From contig OX457044.1 of NCBI GenBank assembly GCA_949752735.1, positions 15,261,322 to 15,325,321 on the forward strand: a DNA stretch of 64,000 nt, written 5' to 3'. Within the stretch, counting starts at the first letter, position 1. Each line of letters opens with the position of its first letter. The translations under genes were made by a program, and so were the position numbers. This DNA is from Lumbricus terrestris (taxonomy: Eukaryota > Annelida > Clitellata > Crassiclitellata > Lumbricidae). This document shows positions 21,658-34,053 of this stretch, piece after piece. The notes below the pieces were generated by a model. That model ran no database searches. It was not told where the DNA came from and saw only the letters and a list, made by a program, of their open reading frames with translations.

Positions 21658-22755
21658 CTGATTATTCCTGTAGACATTTGCCAATCAATAATTGTTATGA
21701 GATGTGAACTGAAACTAGCTGTTCTTGCTGACTTTTATCTATCTCTGAATATAATGAGATTGAAATTAACTTGTAATTAACTGGTGATTGTATTGCTTAC
21801 AGTTGGTCTATATATCAGTGATAGTTACGAAATGTTGTAACGATCTTGTGCTCTGGTTGACCACAGTTTGAAATCAATTTATAACCATCTCGCCTATTTG
21901 ACTGAAAATGGTGATACTTGATAATACAGTGTAGGCTATGCTGTTTAGAGTTGTCTTACAATTTAGTATAATGTAGTTATTCAGTCTGTGAAGACGAGTG
22001 GGTGCCCCTACTTGTTCCACTTAGGGTTTTCTATTCTCTTTGTTTCTCAACCTTTGAAAATTATAATTGTATATTCATAAAACTTTTCTTGTTGGAAACA
22101 ATAAAATTGTATGGCTTTGGTAAAGAAGGCGCCTGTTTCGTTTAAAGTAACACTGAATTCGTTTTGCTGCTAATCAGCAACCATGCAAAGCAACTTCTTC
22201 TTGAAGGTTATTATTCCTGTAGACATTTGCCAATCAATAATTGTTATGAGATGTGAACTGAAACTAGCTGTTCTTGCTGACTTTTATCTATCTCTGAATA
22301 TAATGAGATTGAAATTAACTTGTAATTAACTGGTGATTGTATTGCTTACAGTTGGTCTATATATCAGTGATAGTTACGAAATGTTGTAACGATCTTGTGC
22401 TCTGGTTGACCACAGTTTGAAATCAATTTATAACCATCTCGCCTATTTGACTGAAAATGGTGATACTTGATAATACAGTGTAGGCTATGCTGTTTAGAGT
22501 TGTCTTACAATTTAGTATAATGTAGTTATTCAGTCTGTGAAGACGAGTGGGTGCCCCTACTTGTTCCACTTAGGGTTTTCTATTCTCTTTGTTTCTCAAC
22601 CTTTGAAAATTATAATTGTATATTCATAAAACTTTTCTTGTTGGAAACAATAAAATTGTATGGTTTTGGTAAAGAAGGCGCCTGTTTCGTTTAAAGTAAC
22701 ACTGAATTCGTTTTGCTGCTAATCAGCAACCATGCAAAGCAACTTCTTCTTGAAG
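21658..22755. repeat. 549-bp direct tandem duplication
   Basis: 21658-22206 is repeated at 22207-22755 with an offset of 549 bp and almost no difference. One C/T change is at 22115 versus 22664. The unit follows the hAT gene and includes AATAAAATTGTATGG, a possible polyadenylation signal. The near identity means the duplication is recent. Confidence 0.9.
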
Positions 22756-22899
22756 TTTGCATGGCTTTATTTAGACGGGTAGACAAGCAGAGTCACCGTG
22801 GAAAAATTGATGACAAGCAAATCTCTACATGAACTTAATCCATACATTGTCTAGTAAGTCCTGGTGAAGATGCCCACAAATCGGACGACAATTAATATA

Positions 22900-23180
22900 C
22901 AGGGTGGACCCAAAAAAAGGCGCCTTTAAGATTTTTCTAAGGTCTTTTGCCAATATCTTGGCCAGAAGTAAGAATTTTTAAAATTACATTTCACCAGCTT
23001 AAGGGAAAATCATATCTACGTACAAATCCATCCATCCATACAAATTTCACCAAAAAATTTCCAACAGAACAAAAGTTATTTCACTTTTAGTGAGTCCACC
23101 AATGCCTTTTGACGATTTCAATATATAACGCAACAAAAAGCGATTATATTAAGTCACGTATCAAGTAATTGTTATCATTT
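22900..23180. mobile_element. Left arm of a TA-flanked foldback element
   Basis: After a TA at 22898-22899 the sequence CAGGGTGGACCCAAAAAAAG starts an arm very similar to that of the complete element at 51212-52375, including TTGCCAATATCTTGGCCA and TTTTAGTGAGTCCACC. The right end is missing, and LINE sequence takes over at about 23195. Confidence 0.6.
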
Positions 23181-23191
23181 AGATTTAATAT

Positions 23192-23560
23192 TCATTCATT
23201 CATTCATTCCGAAAACTTATATAGCGCCCTTTGAAGAAGCCTACTCAGAGGCGCTCCCAGTCCAGCCACAGCTAAAAATATGGGACTTGAGCAACTTGTA
23301 GAAAGCAGACAAATTATTCCGAGGTAGTAAGCGTAGTGCAAACGGGAGCCCATTCCATGTGGACGGGCCTACAACCGAGAAGGCTCGACACTGTCTGGTA
23401 GCAGAGGGGGTTGTAAATTGTAATATTGTCAGAGAATCATAATCATTGCTGTTAGAAAAGAAACGGGGTACCAAGAACTTTGCAAAGAGACTCATAACGA
23501 GTGTGGGTACTGCAGGCCGGTGAACACATTGATAACAAGTTGCGAAGTGCTATCAAGTTA
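23192..23560 (-). mobile_element. CR1/L2-like LINE 3' end
   Basis: On the minus strand it encodes CRAFSVVGPSTWNGLPFALR and AFYKLLKSHIF, the C-terminal end of a non-LTR polyprotein. The 3' end GCGCCTCTGAGTAGGC ... GGGCGCTATATAAG runs into a (GAAT)n tail. Heavily 5' truncated. Confidence 0.75.
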
Positions 23561-24058
23561 ATGTCTATAATGAATACAATAAGCTTTACACTAAAGCTAA
23601 ACTAAACGTTGGCTATATATAATTTCTATTTTATTAATTTTTGGGATTTCCTCAACTCTTTCAATAGCATTCACATCAATCACCTTGAAAAATCACTAGA
23701 AAATATAAATTTTTAAATGCAAAAGCTTGAAAGTAAGAATTCGTAATGCAAGTTAAGATTAAATCAAGGGTTACATCACAGTATAATACTGTGGTTACAT
23801 GGACAAAATTTTCTTAAATCACCAGAGGCCTTGCCTGCCAATTTTTGCATATTATAGATCAAAACACCAAAAAGATAAGCAGAAAAGATAAGCAGAAATA
23901 ATGAAAGAGAAAATTTAAATGCATTATAATAATGCAGTCTATTAAAAAAGGAGTAGGCCTACAAATTAATCAGCAGAGATTAAGACTCAACAGTGTGAGC
24001 CATAATCTAGTAATAATATTGGGTGTACCTGACTGCCCTGACACAACTGGTAAGAAAC

Positions 24059-24059
24059 T

Positions 24060-24101
<42 letters not shown>

Positions 24102-24118
24102 CCCCCCCACACACACAC
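24059..24118. repeat. (CA)n microsatellite
   Basis: A pure CA run is followed by CCCTTCCCCCC and a short second CA run. Confidence 0.95.
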
Positions 24119-24911
24119 GCGCGACTATACTGTATGAGTAGACATTATAGTGCAGCGGTTCTCAACCTGTGGGTCGCGACCCCTACGGGGGCCGCCTGAC
24201 GATTTGCCAGGGGTCGCCTGGACCCTTCAAATTTTTTCAAAAGATGTAGGCCCACATAATTATGTAGTTTACATGGAATAACATTTTCAACACCATTTAC
24301 GACGTTGTAGCAACTTAACATAAATTTGTCCTTATACTTTTGCTGTGATTCGTTCGTTAGATTGTGAAAGTCGATTTAATTTTTGGAATTTTAGTTTTCA
24401 AATACAAATTCAACTTTTACCATGCTTCTAAAAATAAAGCAATATCTGATTTACTCAAAGAATATATATGATGTCGGCTTGTGAGGCCTATACATGGGCG
24501 GAGACTTTCTCGAAATTTGAGGTGGGTGCCGAGCTGATTAGGTCTATATCCCCAAATATTTCAGAGATATTTGAAACATATCAGTAATATCAATCTTCAG
24601 TGTTATCCGGTATTTATACATAATGAGCCATTTGATTAAGATGCCGGTTGAAAATGTTATCATTACCGCGAGTAAATTTTTAAAAATAAGCAATGGAGGC
24701 AATATTATTTCGTAGAAGTAGGGGCCTATTAAAACACGTCTTTTAGCACTAAACGCAATTTTGATAAGAAGACATTTTAAGGTGCTACCACTATAATTGT
24801 GCAAAAGTTTTAAAAAATGAACAGCGGGGAGAAGATAGGATATTAACTAAAGTCTTAAACCATGTCTTCAGCACTAACATTTTGAGAAATTTAGTTGAGA
24901 TGACGGTTTAA

Positions 24912-26152
24912 CCCTCGAATGCCCAAGGGGGGGTCAGACCGGACCCCAGGCCCGTTTTTCCCGGATAACTTTTTAACGGCTATAGATCTGCAAAAATGCT
25001 TTTAGGACATCCTAAAACAATCATTTGGACATCGAATGGTATATTTTGCGTGAGTATTGTCCAACCCTGTACCCCACAACCACAGGATATACCAAGGGTA
25101 CCGCACGATATAAGGCTATTTGCCATACATGCGTATAGTTACTGACCAATAAATCAATGGCCAGCGCACGTTATATGAAATAAATATTCATATAAATTGT
25201 TGAACTTAGATTTACTGACATTGTATCACCATGTTTGGCCTATGTTTGCAGCACAGAATTTGAAAGTTTGCAAGTCTGCGTAGGCCTACCACAGCAACAA
25301 TTGCATACAACAGGTAGGCCTATGCGTCAAAACTGATGGCTTGGTTCATACAAATGGTGGCAACCATTCTGTCAAGGTTACGCGAATAAATGGCTCAGCT
25401 TTTCTTCTTAGCCGGTGTTGTTGTAGACGGCAGTGGCCTACCCTTCTTACTCGACCAACGAGTAGGCCTAACACCACACAGATACCCGTAGCCTACTTCC
25501 CCTTCCTCCGCAATTGTTTGAAAATTACCCCTTTCAATCGCGGCATGGTGTTATCAGGTCAGGAAGTCCTCTGAGAAGTCTCTTTTGAAGCGGCGCTATA
25601 CAAATTTACAATTGCGATTACGATTTAGTCTACCATAATGCAACTGGTCCGTCGCTAGCTGGAAGTGAGAGCAGGTGACTGGCATGCGGACGCGCCGGAC
25701 GTATGATAGCTTCCTTCGGTAAATGACGCAAGCAAGCATATAATGTGTATCATGAGATTTGTACACTATTGTTTTACACCGGATGGTGCTATTGTGATAC
25801 GAGATACATCAGTCGATTGCAAATTCATTTGGGATTACATAGAACTAAATTCTGTAACGATATTCCAATCCCTTCTCAAGATACCAACATGAAAACGATA
25901 GGCTTCCTTCGGTAAATAACGCAAGCAAGCTTAAAATGTGTATCACGATATTTTTACACTCCTATTTTGCACCAGGTGGTGCTATTGTGATATAAGATAC
26001 ATCAATCGATTGCAAATTCATTTGGGATCACATAGAACTAAATTCTGTAACGATATTCCAATCCCTTCTCAAGATATTCACAAAAAACGCTGGGGTCCGC
26101 GCGGACCCCCCTTGGGCCTTCGTGTACCTAAAAATACCTTGGGCACTCGAGT
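24912..26152. mobile_element. piggyBac-like non-autonomous element, TTAA flanks
   Basis: The ends CCCTCGAATGCCCAAGG and the inverted form CCTTGGGCACTCGAGTG are directly flanked by TTAA at 24908-24911 and 26153-26156, the hallmark of piggyBac elements. Next to the ends are palindromic GGTCAGACCGGACCCC and GGGGTCCGCGCGGACCCC blocks. Inside, about 90 bp around CAAATTCATTTGGGAT is repeated at 25800-25890 and 25990-26080. It is nested in the hAT element at 24153-27369. Confidence 0.8.
25340..25640 (+). mobile_element. LINE 3' end fragment
   Basis: The end CAGGAAGTCCTCTGAGAAGT ... GAAGCGGCGCTATACAAATT with a (TACGAT)n-like tail matches the 3' region of local CR1/L2-like LINEs. The coding part is too decayed to read. 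Confidence 0.5.
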
Positions 26153-26894
26153 GTTAAAATGTGTCCATTGAAGTGTGTGCAAATTAAAAAAGTAAGCAGC
26201 AGAGGGAGGATACTTTGGAAGTCTTAAACCAAGACTATCAGCACTGAAAGGATCAGCGATTTTTTAATGACAACCTAAAATGCTACCATTGCAGTGTGGA
26301 AATTTTAAAAAATCGGCAATGGAGAGGGCCGCAGACGCTCTTCAAGTTTCCCCCTTTGATCGAGACATTCATAAAGAGCACAAGTAGGCTAAAGTTTATG
26401 AAGTTGATAGATCCCAAAAAGAAATATGCTAGGTGAGGTGAATGTTAAGAAAAGAACTATTGACCAATTGTCTGAGTTGCAGCATGAATAGAGAAACTAC
26501 AACATTTGATTTGTAATGACATTATGTCTGTCGCATCGACGAAACCCAATAAATAAGCAGAAACTCCATTCAGTTCCCAAATTGAATCTAAACCTATAAA
26601 ATCAAGATTGTAATGCGTGCTTGATAAAAAATCTCCACGCGACCGATTTTTCCAAATAATTACAAAACAACTTCTAACCACCCCATGACAACACTATATT
26701 ACCTTTTGCCGAGCTTGAAAATTTAATTTTTCTATCCGAATCATAACACTGTTAAGACGCCATTATTTTGCTTTCAACCATCATCTTCAGCAAACATTGA
26801 GACCATCGATGCTATATTGGTGATTGAAACAGTACATTAATGACGTCATGGCCGATTTTAAAATAATTATAGCGCGCTATTCCGTTAATTAATA

Positions 26895-27126
26895 TATGTG
26901 CTGGGTTGCACCGAAAACCTAAATTTCACGGGCAACCCGGGCACCACAAGTGGTTGGACTGGGCTGTGGCCGATGAAAGAAGGCGAGGTGAGAAGGGCGG
27001 CGTGGGAGTGGGTCAGGCGTGGCGGGGGTATGAAAACAGAAATTTCCCGGGCGTGGGAGCGGCGTGAGTGGGAAGTGGGAACTAAAAACCGAAATTTTCC
27101 GGGCAACGCCGGGTAATTCAGCTAGT
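26895..27126. mobile_element. GGGCAAC-type repeat, possible Helitron 3' end
   Basis: Three related blocks AAATTTCACGGGCAAC, GAAATTTCCCGGGCG and GAAATTTTCCGGGCAACGCC occur in 220 bp. The last leads to GTAATTCAGCTAGT, where CTAG followed by T would suit a Helitron terminus. No replicase is present and the other end was not found. Confidence 0.35.
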
Positions 27127-27579
27127 AGACTTATATGTATGAAACTCAACTGACGAATAATTGGCTCTCAGAATCGCAAGAGCCAGGAAAACTCAGAGAA
27201 TTGCCAAAAACAGCCTCGTTCGAAGTAGGAAGTGAATTGGTACATAACAATGGGCAATGGTAAAAAAATCAGTGACTGGGGGTTAACTCGGTCAATTTTG
27301 TTGTTGGGGTCGCACGACTTTGGAAATCTTGCCAAGGGGTCGCCGCACTAAAAAGGTTGAGAACCGCTGTTATAGTGCAAACAAATAGATGCAAACATAA
27401 ATCTATAAAAGTAGAAATCATTGCACAAGCCTACTCCTTCAACAGATGCTTTCATTGTTCAATTCAAGTTCATGTCTGTTTCTACGGCATCATCATAAAT
27501 TTCAAGTCCATCCATTGTTTTCAGGTCATCTATAGCCATCTAAAAATGATCGTCATCAGCCTCAATGTCATAATCAAGG

Positions 27580-27780
27580 ACCGTGCACTTTGGCCCAAAC
27601 TAGATCATTTTCCTCCATTGCCCTTTCCATCTGGAATGCCCTCCCTTCCTCTTCAGTCTTCACGTGTTCTTCCTAGATCTATATCTATCCCTCCTCAAAC
27701 CCCATTTCTTCTCTCAGAGCACTCACACTGGGAGTGCTACTGAATGGTCACAGCTATGAGTGGCGCTCACAGCAATGAGC
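27580..27780 (+). mobile_element. CR1/L2-like LINE C-terminal fragment
   Basis: Frames across this stretch give SFSSIALSIWNALPSS, the same S-IWNALP motif seen in other LINE ends here. Both the 5' part and the tail are eroded. Confidence 0.5.
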
Positions 27781-28129
27781 ATCATAAGTTTAAAAATTAT
27801 TTTACGTTATGTTACATGCTCGTTTGCCATGACCATACAAACTTGAAGTGGCATCGCATTCACTTATAAGAGCATGCACAGTTCAATTGGCCGAAGTGTC
27901 TGCTGGCAGACTGTGTAAAGCCATTAACGATCATCCTATAATCACGTCCACTGGTCTTTCCACCCTTTCTTTTTAGTTTTGGGTTAATTTGCGTTTTAAC
28001 CTGACAAATATTGAAACAGATATTTGAAATATGTGCTAGTCTAGACAAGCACATAGCATTAGGCCTATAGGTTTGCTCTTTCATACAGGGGTTATAGGCC
28101 AATTTTCCCTTTTAAATTTGTTGATAAGA

Positions 28130-29340
28130 TTATAGGCCTATTAATCAAACTAAATTTTGCTCCCTATAATATTATACGACACTAGTAAACGATATCACCA
28201 ATGATTAAATGGACTTCTAGTTGTCACTGCAAGGGAACCTCGCAATGACATTTTGTTTCTGACCTGACTTTGCTGCAGAGGTACGCCATCATTCGATTTT
28301 TTACTTGGGGGTACAATAAAAATAAAGTTTGAGAATCCCTGCGCTAGTGACACTACCAACATTATTTTATCCTTGAATTGTGACAGTTTCCGTAAATGTC
28401 CTCTACAATATTGACGTTTAAGTTGCGTCCCTATCAGCTTCGTAGACCTACTTCTAATAAACGAATTAGATGAATTAGGCTATTTGATGGATTCATAGAT
28501 TACAAGTCTATAGGCTTATTACAGCCCATACGCACATTAAGCCAGTGGCTGTAGGCTAGGCCTACGTACTCGATCGCCCGTGAAAACGTTAGAAAATTCA
28601 ATTGAACCGCCATATTCTGACCATCTGTCTAGCTGTAACGTTTCAGTTGATTCTAGTGAATTAAACGGGCCTGCATGATGATCGTATATAACTGAATGGA
28701 TGAAAATGAAGTTTGTGGTGTTAATATCTTAATTCCAAATGAAAACATCATAAATAAGAATCATGAAAATGCTGAAATTATGGAAACTGTAAAGAGGCAT
28801 CGTTATGATGTTGGCACTCTGCCGCCAGAGCACGCGTTTGGGCCTATAATAGGCCTACTTAAACGATTGAGGCGATAATTATAGGCTGCTATTAAACTCC
28901 AAGACATTCTAACAATTTTCCAGGCGATGAAGTAAGAGCATTTCCGAACTTCCGAAGTGCATTTTTTAGGTTCGCAGAAAAGATAGAGAACCACCAGGAT
29001 ATTATAAGATATACTGTTGCAGTTAAATCAAGAAAGGCTGCTTGTTGATTACCATATTATTTGAAAATTAAATTCTTAACATTAGGAACTGATTAAAATC
29101 ATAAATGTAAGCAATTAGCATACATACCTACCCACGCTATTGTTATTTTTGTTTGTTTTTGTGAAAGTTTGCTCAATAAGTCTAAGGATAGTTTGGGGCC
29201 CGTGACTGCTCAGCCCAGAGGCCCGGAATTTCTGTCCGCGGGCCTGGTCTATTGGCTATTTTGTGGCTGGCTATTGGAACTTCTGTGATTTTTGGAACGG
29301 GGTGCAGTGTTTTATTTACATCTCGATTAATGGATCAGAG
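28130..29340. other. Intronic stretch without a recognised gene
   Basis: I recognise no complete gene or transposon. CCCTGCGCTAGTG near 28340 resembles a hAT end. A 60-codon open frame at 28696-28878 is unlike anything I know and contains a TAGGCCTA. The motif ATCTGTCTAGCTGTAACGTT occurs at about 28624 and again at about 29817. Confidence 0.5.
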
Positions 29341-29349
29341 ACTACATAC

Positions 29350-29800
29350 ACATTACAAATTTCCCCCACCCCCACCCCCATCCCCTCACACCCACCCCAC
29401 CACACTCCGACCTCCACCAGTACACCACCCATGAAATTTGGGTTTTCAGGAAAATTTCACCCACCCCCACCCACCACCCTCCGACCTCCACTAGACCGTG
29501 CCACTCGTGAAATTTGGGCTTTTGAAAAAAATTCCCCCCACCCTCCCCCCCACCCCCATCCCACACCCCACTCCACCACACTCTGACCTCCACCGGTAGC
29601 CAACCGTGAAATTTCCCTCCCACACCCAACCCCCTAGCCTTCAGACCCCTTCACACCCCACCTCCCACACTTTGACATCCACCGGTACACCACCCGTGAA
29701 ATTTGGGTTTTCTGGAGAAAAAAAATCCATCCCCACCCGACCCCTCCCACCCTCTGCCCCACCCGCCCCTGCGGGCCGAGGCATGTGTTGGGTGGAGGTG
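29350..29800. repeat. C-rich minisatellite with CGTGAAATTTGGG spacers
   Basis: Runs of CCCACCCC alternate with conserved CCGTGAAATTTGGGTTTT blocks at roughly 50-90-bp spacing (near 29430, 29505, 29603 and 29690). The opposite strand is G-rich enough to form quadruplexes. Open frames here are Pro/His repeats without meaning. Confidence 0.75.
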
Positions 29801-30089
29801 AGGTGGCCCGTGTAAAAATCTGTCTAGCTGTAACGTTTCAGGTGAATAAATGTGAAAATATGCATGGCAACGGCTGAAAAAGTAGCAAAAATGAGGGTTT
29901 TTGCACCTCCTCACCCAGGCCCCCATAGTGGCAGAGATTTGCGAACTCCCCTTTGAAGTCCCCTATAACCTGCCCCAGGTCCACCACGACCCATGCGAAG
30001 GATTGGGGTCGATTGCTTCAAAACTGTGGCTGTGCTCATCTAACAAACAAACAAACAATCAAACAAACACACAGACTTGCTGAAAAATA

Positions 30090-31323
30090 CAGGGTGCGGC
30101 CGAAAAAAATAATCCATTAGGAAAATTGCGATTTCTCGAAAACCGCTGATTATTTTGTTACAAAACTTCGTCAGTCTACATGTATTTGATATATATATCT
30201 ATCTACAGCTTGGCTAAATCTAATGAAATTCGATTCATGAAAACCAAAATGGTGAAACCCTGGAGTGAAACAATGTTATTTTCGTTTCAACAGACACTTA
30301 CTGATAGCAATCAGTAACAAAGTAGCAGCACAAGTTTACAGTAATGTAACAAGGTTCAAGGAAGATACTTATTGCTATTGACAAGATTAGGCCAAGTGTT
30401 AAGTTTTGTGCATCGAATGTTCGAAGTGACCACCGTTTGCTTTTACGCAAGTTTGCAGACGTTTTCGAAAGCCCTGAACAGACTTCTGAATGGTATCAAG
30501 TGGCAAGTCATTCCTGCAAATGATTTGCAGCGTATTTTTCAGTTCAGAAATGGTCTTTGGCTTTGTGGTAAGTTTGTTGTAGGTCTCAAGCATTGCAGCA
30601 CCCCCGACAGCATAGTCGAGTGGGTTCATATCTGGGAAATTTGGCGGCCATGAATCCTGCTGATGAAGTCCGGACAGTGACTTGTTAACCAATCTTGGGC
30701 CATATCTGCGTCGTGAGCGGGCGCTCCATCTTGTTGAAAAACGAACTGATTTCTCAAGATAGTCATCGACAAGCAAAGATTTTCCACGTAGTACTTAGCA
30801 TTGACTTTGGCCTTCTCGTCAATGAAATGCAAGCGTCCTTTACCCTCATATATCTCACACCTGCAGAAACCATGATGTGGGGAGAGAACTTGGCTCTCTC
30901 GACCAACAGACGGCTTGGATGGATATCGGCTTTTTTCTTCTTTGCCCAGACGCCGTTGTTTTGATTATTAATGGGAAGATCGATGTAAAAGATCTTTTCA
31001 TGGGCGAAGAAAATCTTCCAATTTTACTCAAAATAAAAAAACACCGTCTGCAAAGCGGAAATGACGTAAGTATGGCACACCGCAGGCTACTTTATGTAAA
31101 AATATGATTTCCTATTTCGTGAATGCCGTGTTCAGTTGAAAAAATGCAGTTCTTTCTTTTGCCTGATGTCGTGATCACAAACATAAAGACACTGAAATAA
31201 AATTTTCAAATAATATGCAAAAATATGTTACGAACAAGAATGAAAATATTTGTAACAGAATATTCAGCGCTTTTCGAGAAATCGCAATTTTCGTTATGGA
31301 TTATTTTGTTCGGCCGCACCCTG
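30090..31323. mobile_element. Tc1/mariner element with long TIRs, TA flanks
   Basis: The ends CAGGGTGCGGCCGAAAAAAA and the inverted counterpart at 31323 share more than 45 bp and are flanked by TA. The 1234-bp length fits the superfamily. It carries the broken transposase at 30399-30990. Confidence 0.9.
30399..30990 (-). pseudogene. Broken Tc1/mariner-type transposase
   Basis: Catalytic motifs on the minus strand are FQQDGAPAHDADMAQDW in one frame and SWPPNFPDMNPLDYAV in the next, so a frameshift lies between them near 30680. Allowing for that shift, about 37 residues separate the second and third acidic residues, as in DD37D-type mariner relatives; the number is approximate. The N-terminal helix-turn-helix part is unreadable. 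It lies inside the TA-flanked element and would be inactive. Confidence 0.8.
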
Positions 31324-31378
31324 TATATAAGATGTCCAGTAATATTTTTATTATAGGAATTCATGGAAAAATGATCCA

Positions 31379-31442
31379 TCTATACACACATACATACATA
31401 CGTACATACACACATACTTGGTACATACAATACATACATACA
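31379..31442. repeat. (CATA)n-like microsatellite beside an Ig exon
   Basis: An imperfect CATACATA/CACATA run lies about 45 bp downstream (gene sense) of the donor of the exon at 31488-31829. Confidence 0.85.
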
Positions 31443-31487
31443 ATACGTTGGTGGTAATTTGCAAGATGGCTGATAACATCAACTCAC

Positions 31488-31829
31488 TTGGAAACTGAGG
31501 TGTCTCAACTGTGACGTGTGTGGATCCATCTAATACCTCTCCATTCGTGAACACGATACCGACCTCATATGTTCCTGTGTTAGACGCGTTCACATTGAGG
31601 AGGATGATCCCAGCATTGCTTGACTTGTCTTGTATGACTTGAATGTCATCTGAGGAGAACGGATGATCCGCGCTACGCTGCTCATCATATCCGGCCAGAT
31701 GTCTTGCATTCTTTTCTGTCCAGTACATGTTCATCAAAGTCAGAGGTCTATTCCAGCAATCCATTCCTTGAATGAATTTCCAGGGAAGGGTAACGTTGGT
31801 TCCGACACACTGTCGAATGCCTGCAACCT
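31488..31829 (-). CDS. Ig-like V-type domain exon 3 of the Ig gene
   Basis: The exon is 342 bp (114 codons), phase 1-1, with acceptor GGCATCTCAG and donor TTCCAA|GTGAGTTG. Key motifs are CVGTNVTLPW (C-x8-W), MDC in the BC region, MNMYWTEK as strand C, NAGIILLNV as strand E, and NASNTGTYEVGIVF as strand F, with Val where the canonical Cys should be. The first and BC-loop Cys are the only two, so they probably form the domain's disulfide. NVT and NAS are possible glycosylation sites. An 18.6-kb intron separates it from the mucin-like exon, and that intron holds most of the window's transposons. Confidence 0.85.
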
Positions 31830-32250
31830 CTGAGATGCCTAACAACAACGGAACAGCTTATGATCTTCCTTTCCAATTCGTGATGGATGCATGTATGTAT
31901 GTAAGTAATAGGGTGTGTCAATTTGAGGGGTCAAATAAAAAAAATAGAATTTCAAAAACGCCTAGTGATGAAAATGTGCAGTTTTGCATGCTGAATCCAA
32001 ATATAACTTCAAAAACAGTTTTTAAGGAGTGGTAGCTACTTCAATTTACAGTTGAAATGAGTTACAATTACATACAATTGACTTAAACGTAGAACAGAAC
32101 AGAAGAAAATCTATAGCTACATAGTGCCATATCAAATGCCATTTGTGAAGTAAAGTTAATGGAATTGGGCAAAAGAAACCAAAGGCATCATGTCCTGCTT
32201 GCTTCTGTTTCGACCTATTATCTGCTGACCATTTGACCTCTGATGTAGTG

Positions 32251-32996
32251 GGCACCCTGTCAAAAGGGCGCCGACATAAGGGCGCCGACAAAAGGGCGCC
32301 CGACAAAAGGGCGCCGACATAAGAGCGGCGCTCTTAAAAGAAATAACATCGATGAAGAGTCGGCCTAGAGGTGATAATATTATGAGCAAATAAGCAGCTC
32401 AACGACGACGCGACAAAGAGGAATTACTACTTAATATTGACTATTTCACACATCGTGTTTGTTGATACACAACATGCTCCGAGGACCTGGAAGAGGTGCT
32501 GATATAAACAAATCCAGTGCAGAAAGCGGTAACATGAGAGGTTGCAAAGTTCGTTATCATGAGATTCATTTAAAAGCAAAAGAAGCAGAGCAGCTCTACA
32601 TGTTTGGAATCGTTAAAATGGAGGAGATCGCATCGCAGAAGGGGAAGGCCATTGTACTTGTTGGTCCATGGATACAGATATCGAAGTTGTTACTTTTCGT
32701 CAAATTCCTATTTTTAACTCTGCGTCAAATTCTTAGTTTTAACAACTTTTCAACTTCTCATTAAATTGCTTGTTTATATTTGTCAAATAATTTCTTACTT
32801 TCTACATCTCGTTGAACATTAAAGTCATATATGTAGTGGTGGATCACATAGCCTATCTTATTCAAATAATTTATTTCATCCGCTATATCTTTGGCGATAT
32901 TAATTCTTTTAAGAGCGCCGCTCTTCTGTCGGGCGCCCGTTTGTCGGCGCCCTTTTGTCGGCGCCCTTTTGTTGTGCGCCCTTTTGACGGGTCACC
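32251..32996. mobile_element. MITE with GGGCGCC-rich TIRs and 9-bp TSD (Mutator-like)
   Basis: Both ends are arrays of AAAAGGGCGCCGAC-type blocks in inverted orientation (32251-32335 and 32905-32996), the outermost being GGCACCCTGTCAAAAGG and its near complement. The perfect 9-bp duplication GATGTAGTG is at 32242-32250 and 32997-33005, which points to a Mutator-like transposase. A 101-codon open frame inside (32459-32764) is not recognisable. A sister element is at about 43657-44343. Confidence 0.8.
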
Positions 32997-33090
32997 GATG
33001 TAGTGAGTCCTCCTCTCATCGCTGTAAGCATGGCAAGCAGTCTCGATTGTCATTTTCACAAACCTTTCCTAAGACTGTGCATGCGATTCA

Positions 33091-33475
33091 TTCATTCATT
33101 CATTCATTCATTCAGAGCATTTACATAGCGCCCCTTCAAGAAACTACTCAGAGGCGCTCCCAGCCCAGCCACGACCAAAGAAAAAAGACTTGAGGGACTT
33201 GTAGAACCCCACCGGATGAGCCACAAGTAGAGAGCGAAGCGAAAGCGGGAGATCATTCCAGACTGTAGGTCCCACAACCGAAAAAACACGGCGCTGCTTA
33301 ATAGCTAAGCGAGCCCGCGGGATCATTAGCTCACCTCTGGCTGTAGAGTGAAGCGCCCTACGCGCTGCAACGTCGGACACTGGGCGGCAAAGATCACACA
33401 AGTAAGATGGAGCACAGCCAAGAACGCAGCGAGAGACCACCGCAGCAGATGCAGCCCGGAAATTTCTCAACATAA
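33091..33475 (-). mobile_element. CR1/L2-like LINE 3' end
   Basis: On the minus strand it encodes RRVFSVVGPTVWNDLPLSLR and FYKSLKSFFFGRGWAGSASE. The 3' end GCGCCTCTGAGTAG ... GGGGCGCTATGTAAATG is followed by (GAAT)n. 5' truncated near 33475. Confidence 0.8.
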
Positions 33476-34053
33476 TCTTCTAGAAATGAGGAAGAGAAGG
33501 ACACAGAAAACGAGAATCGGAACAACAGGCGGAGGAAGTCCATTGGCCAGTCTGGAACAACCATTGGGTTGCCTTACATCGCCTTGATCGCTGCAGTTGC
33601 TATAAGAAGCAGATAAGAGGGGGTTCACAAACCCTATAGCTCTCTAGTCAATCAGTTGTGAGATTTTGATCGCTTCAGGGTTGAACTCTGAGGTTCTCCT
33701 TGGTCTCACCCACCTATCTCCAAGCCATGTCATCTCCTTCACTTCTGATCATCATTATCTTCTCCACTGCATATTTTCTCCCGTTCCTCGTCACTGCACA
33801 ACATTTCTTGGAGCACACACTCACTAGAACTATGCCAAGCAGCAGTGTGAGAATTGTGGAAAAATAACTGGGGGGGTTGGACCATTATCCACTTGGAATT
33901 GGGGTGTGAAAAACAGACTTTTCTATGGAGCTCCAAGAAAGACTGGGGGTTGAAACCCCCAACCCCCCCGGCAATTCTCACCCTGCCAAGCAGACCTTCT
34001 CATTGTAGCATGACAATCGTTTTCACCTCTTCCTTTTGTTCCTTGATCAGTTG

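Larger units (their letters stand above)
24153..27369. mobile_element. 3.2-kb hAT-type element, 8-bp TSD, no transposase
   Basis: The inverted ends are CAGCGGTTCTCAACCT and AGGTTGAGAACCGCTG. The perfect duplication TTATAGTG is at 24145-24152 and 27370-27377. GGGTCGCGACCCC and GGGGTCGCCGC blocks lie next to the ends, as in Charlie-like hAT MITEs. The interior carries a piggyBac-like insertion, a LINE end and unknown repeats. No transposase remains. Confidence 0.85.

Noticed and set aside
30626..31107. Plus-strand open frames over the mariner at 30090-31323
   Set aside because: The minus strand carries the catalytic motifs of the transposase; the plus frames are shadows.
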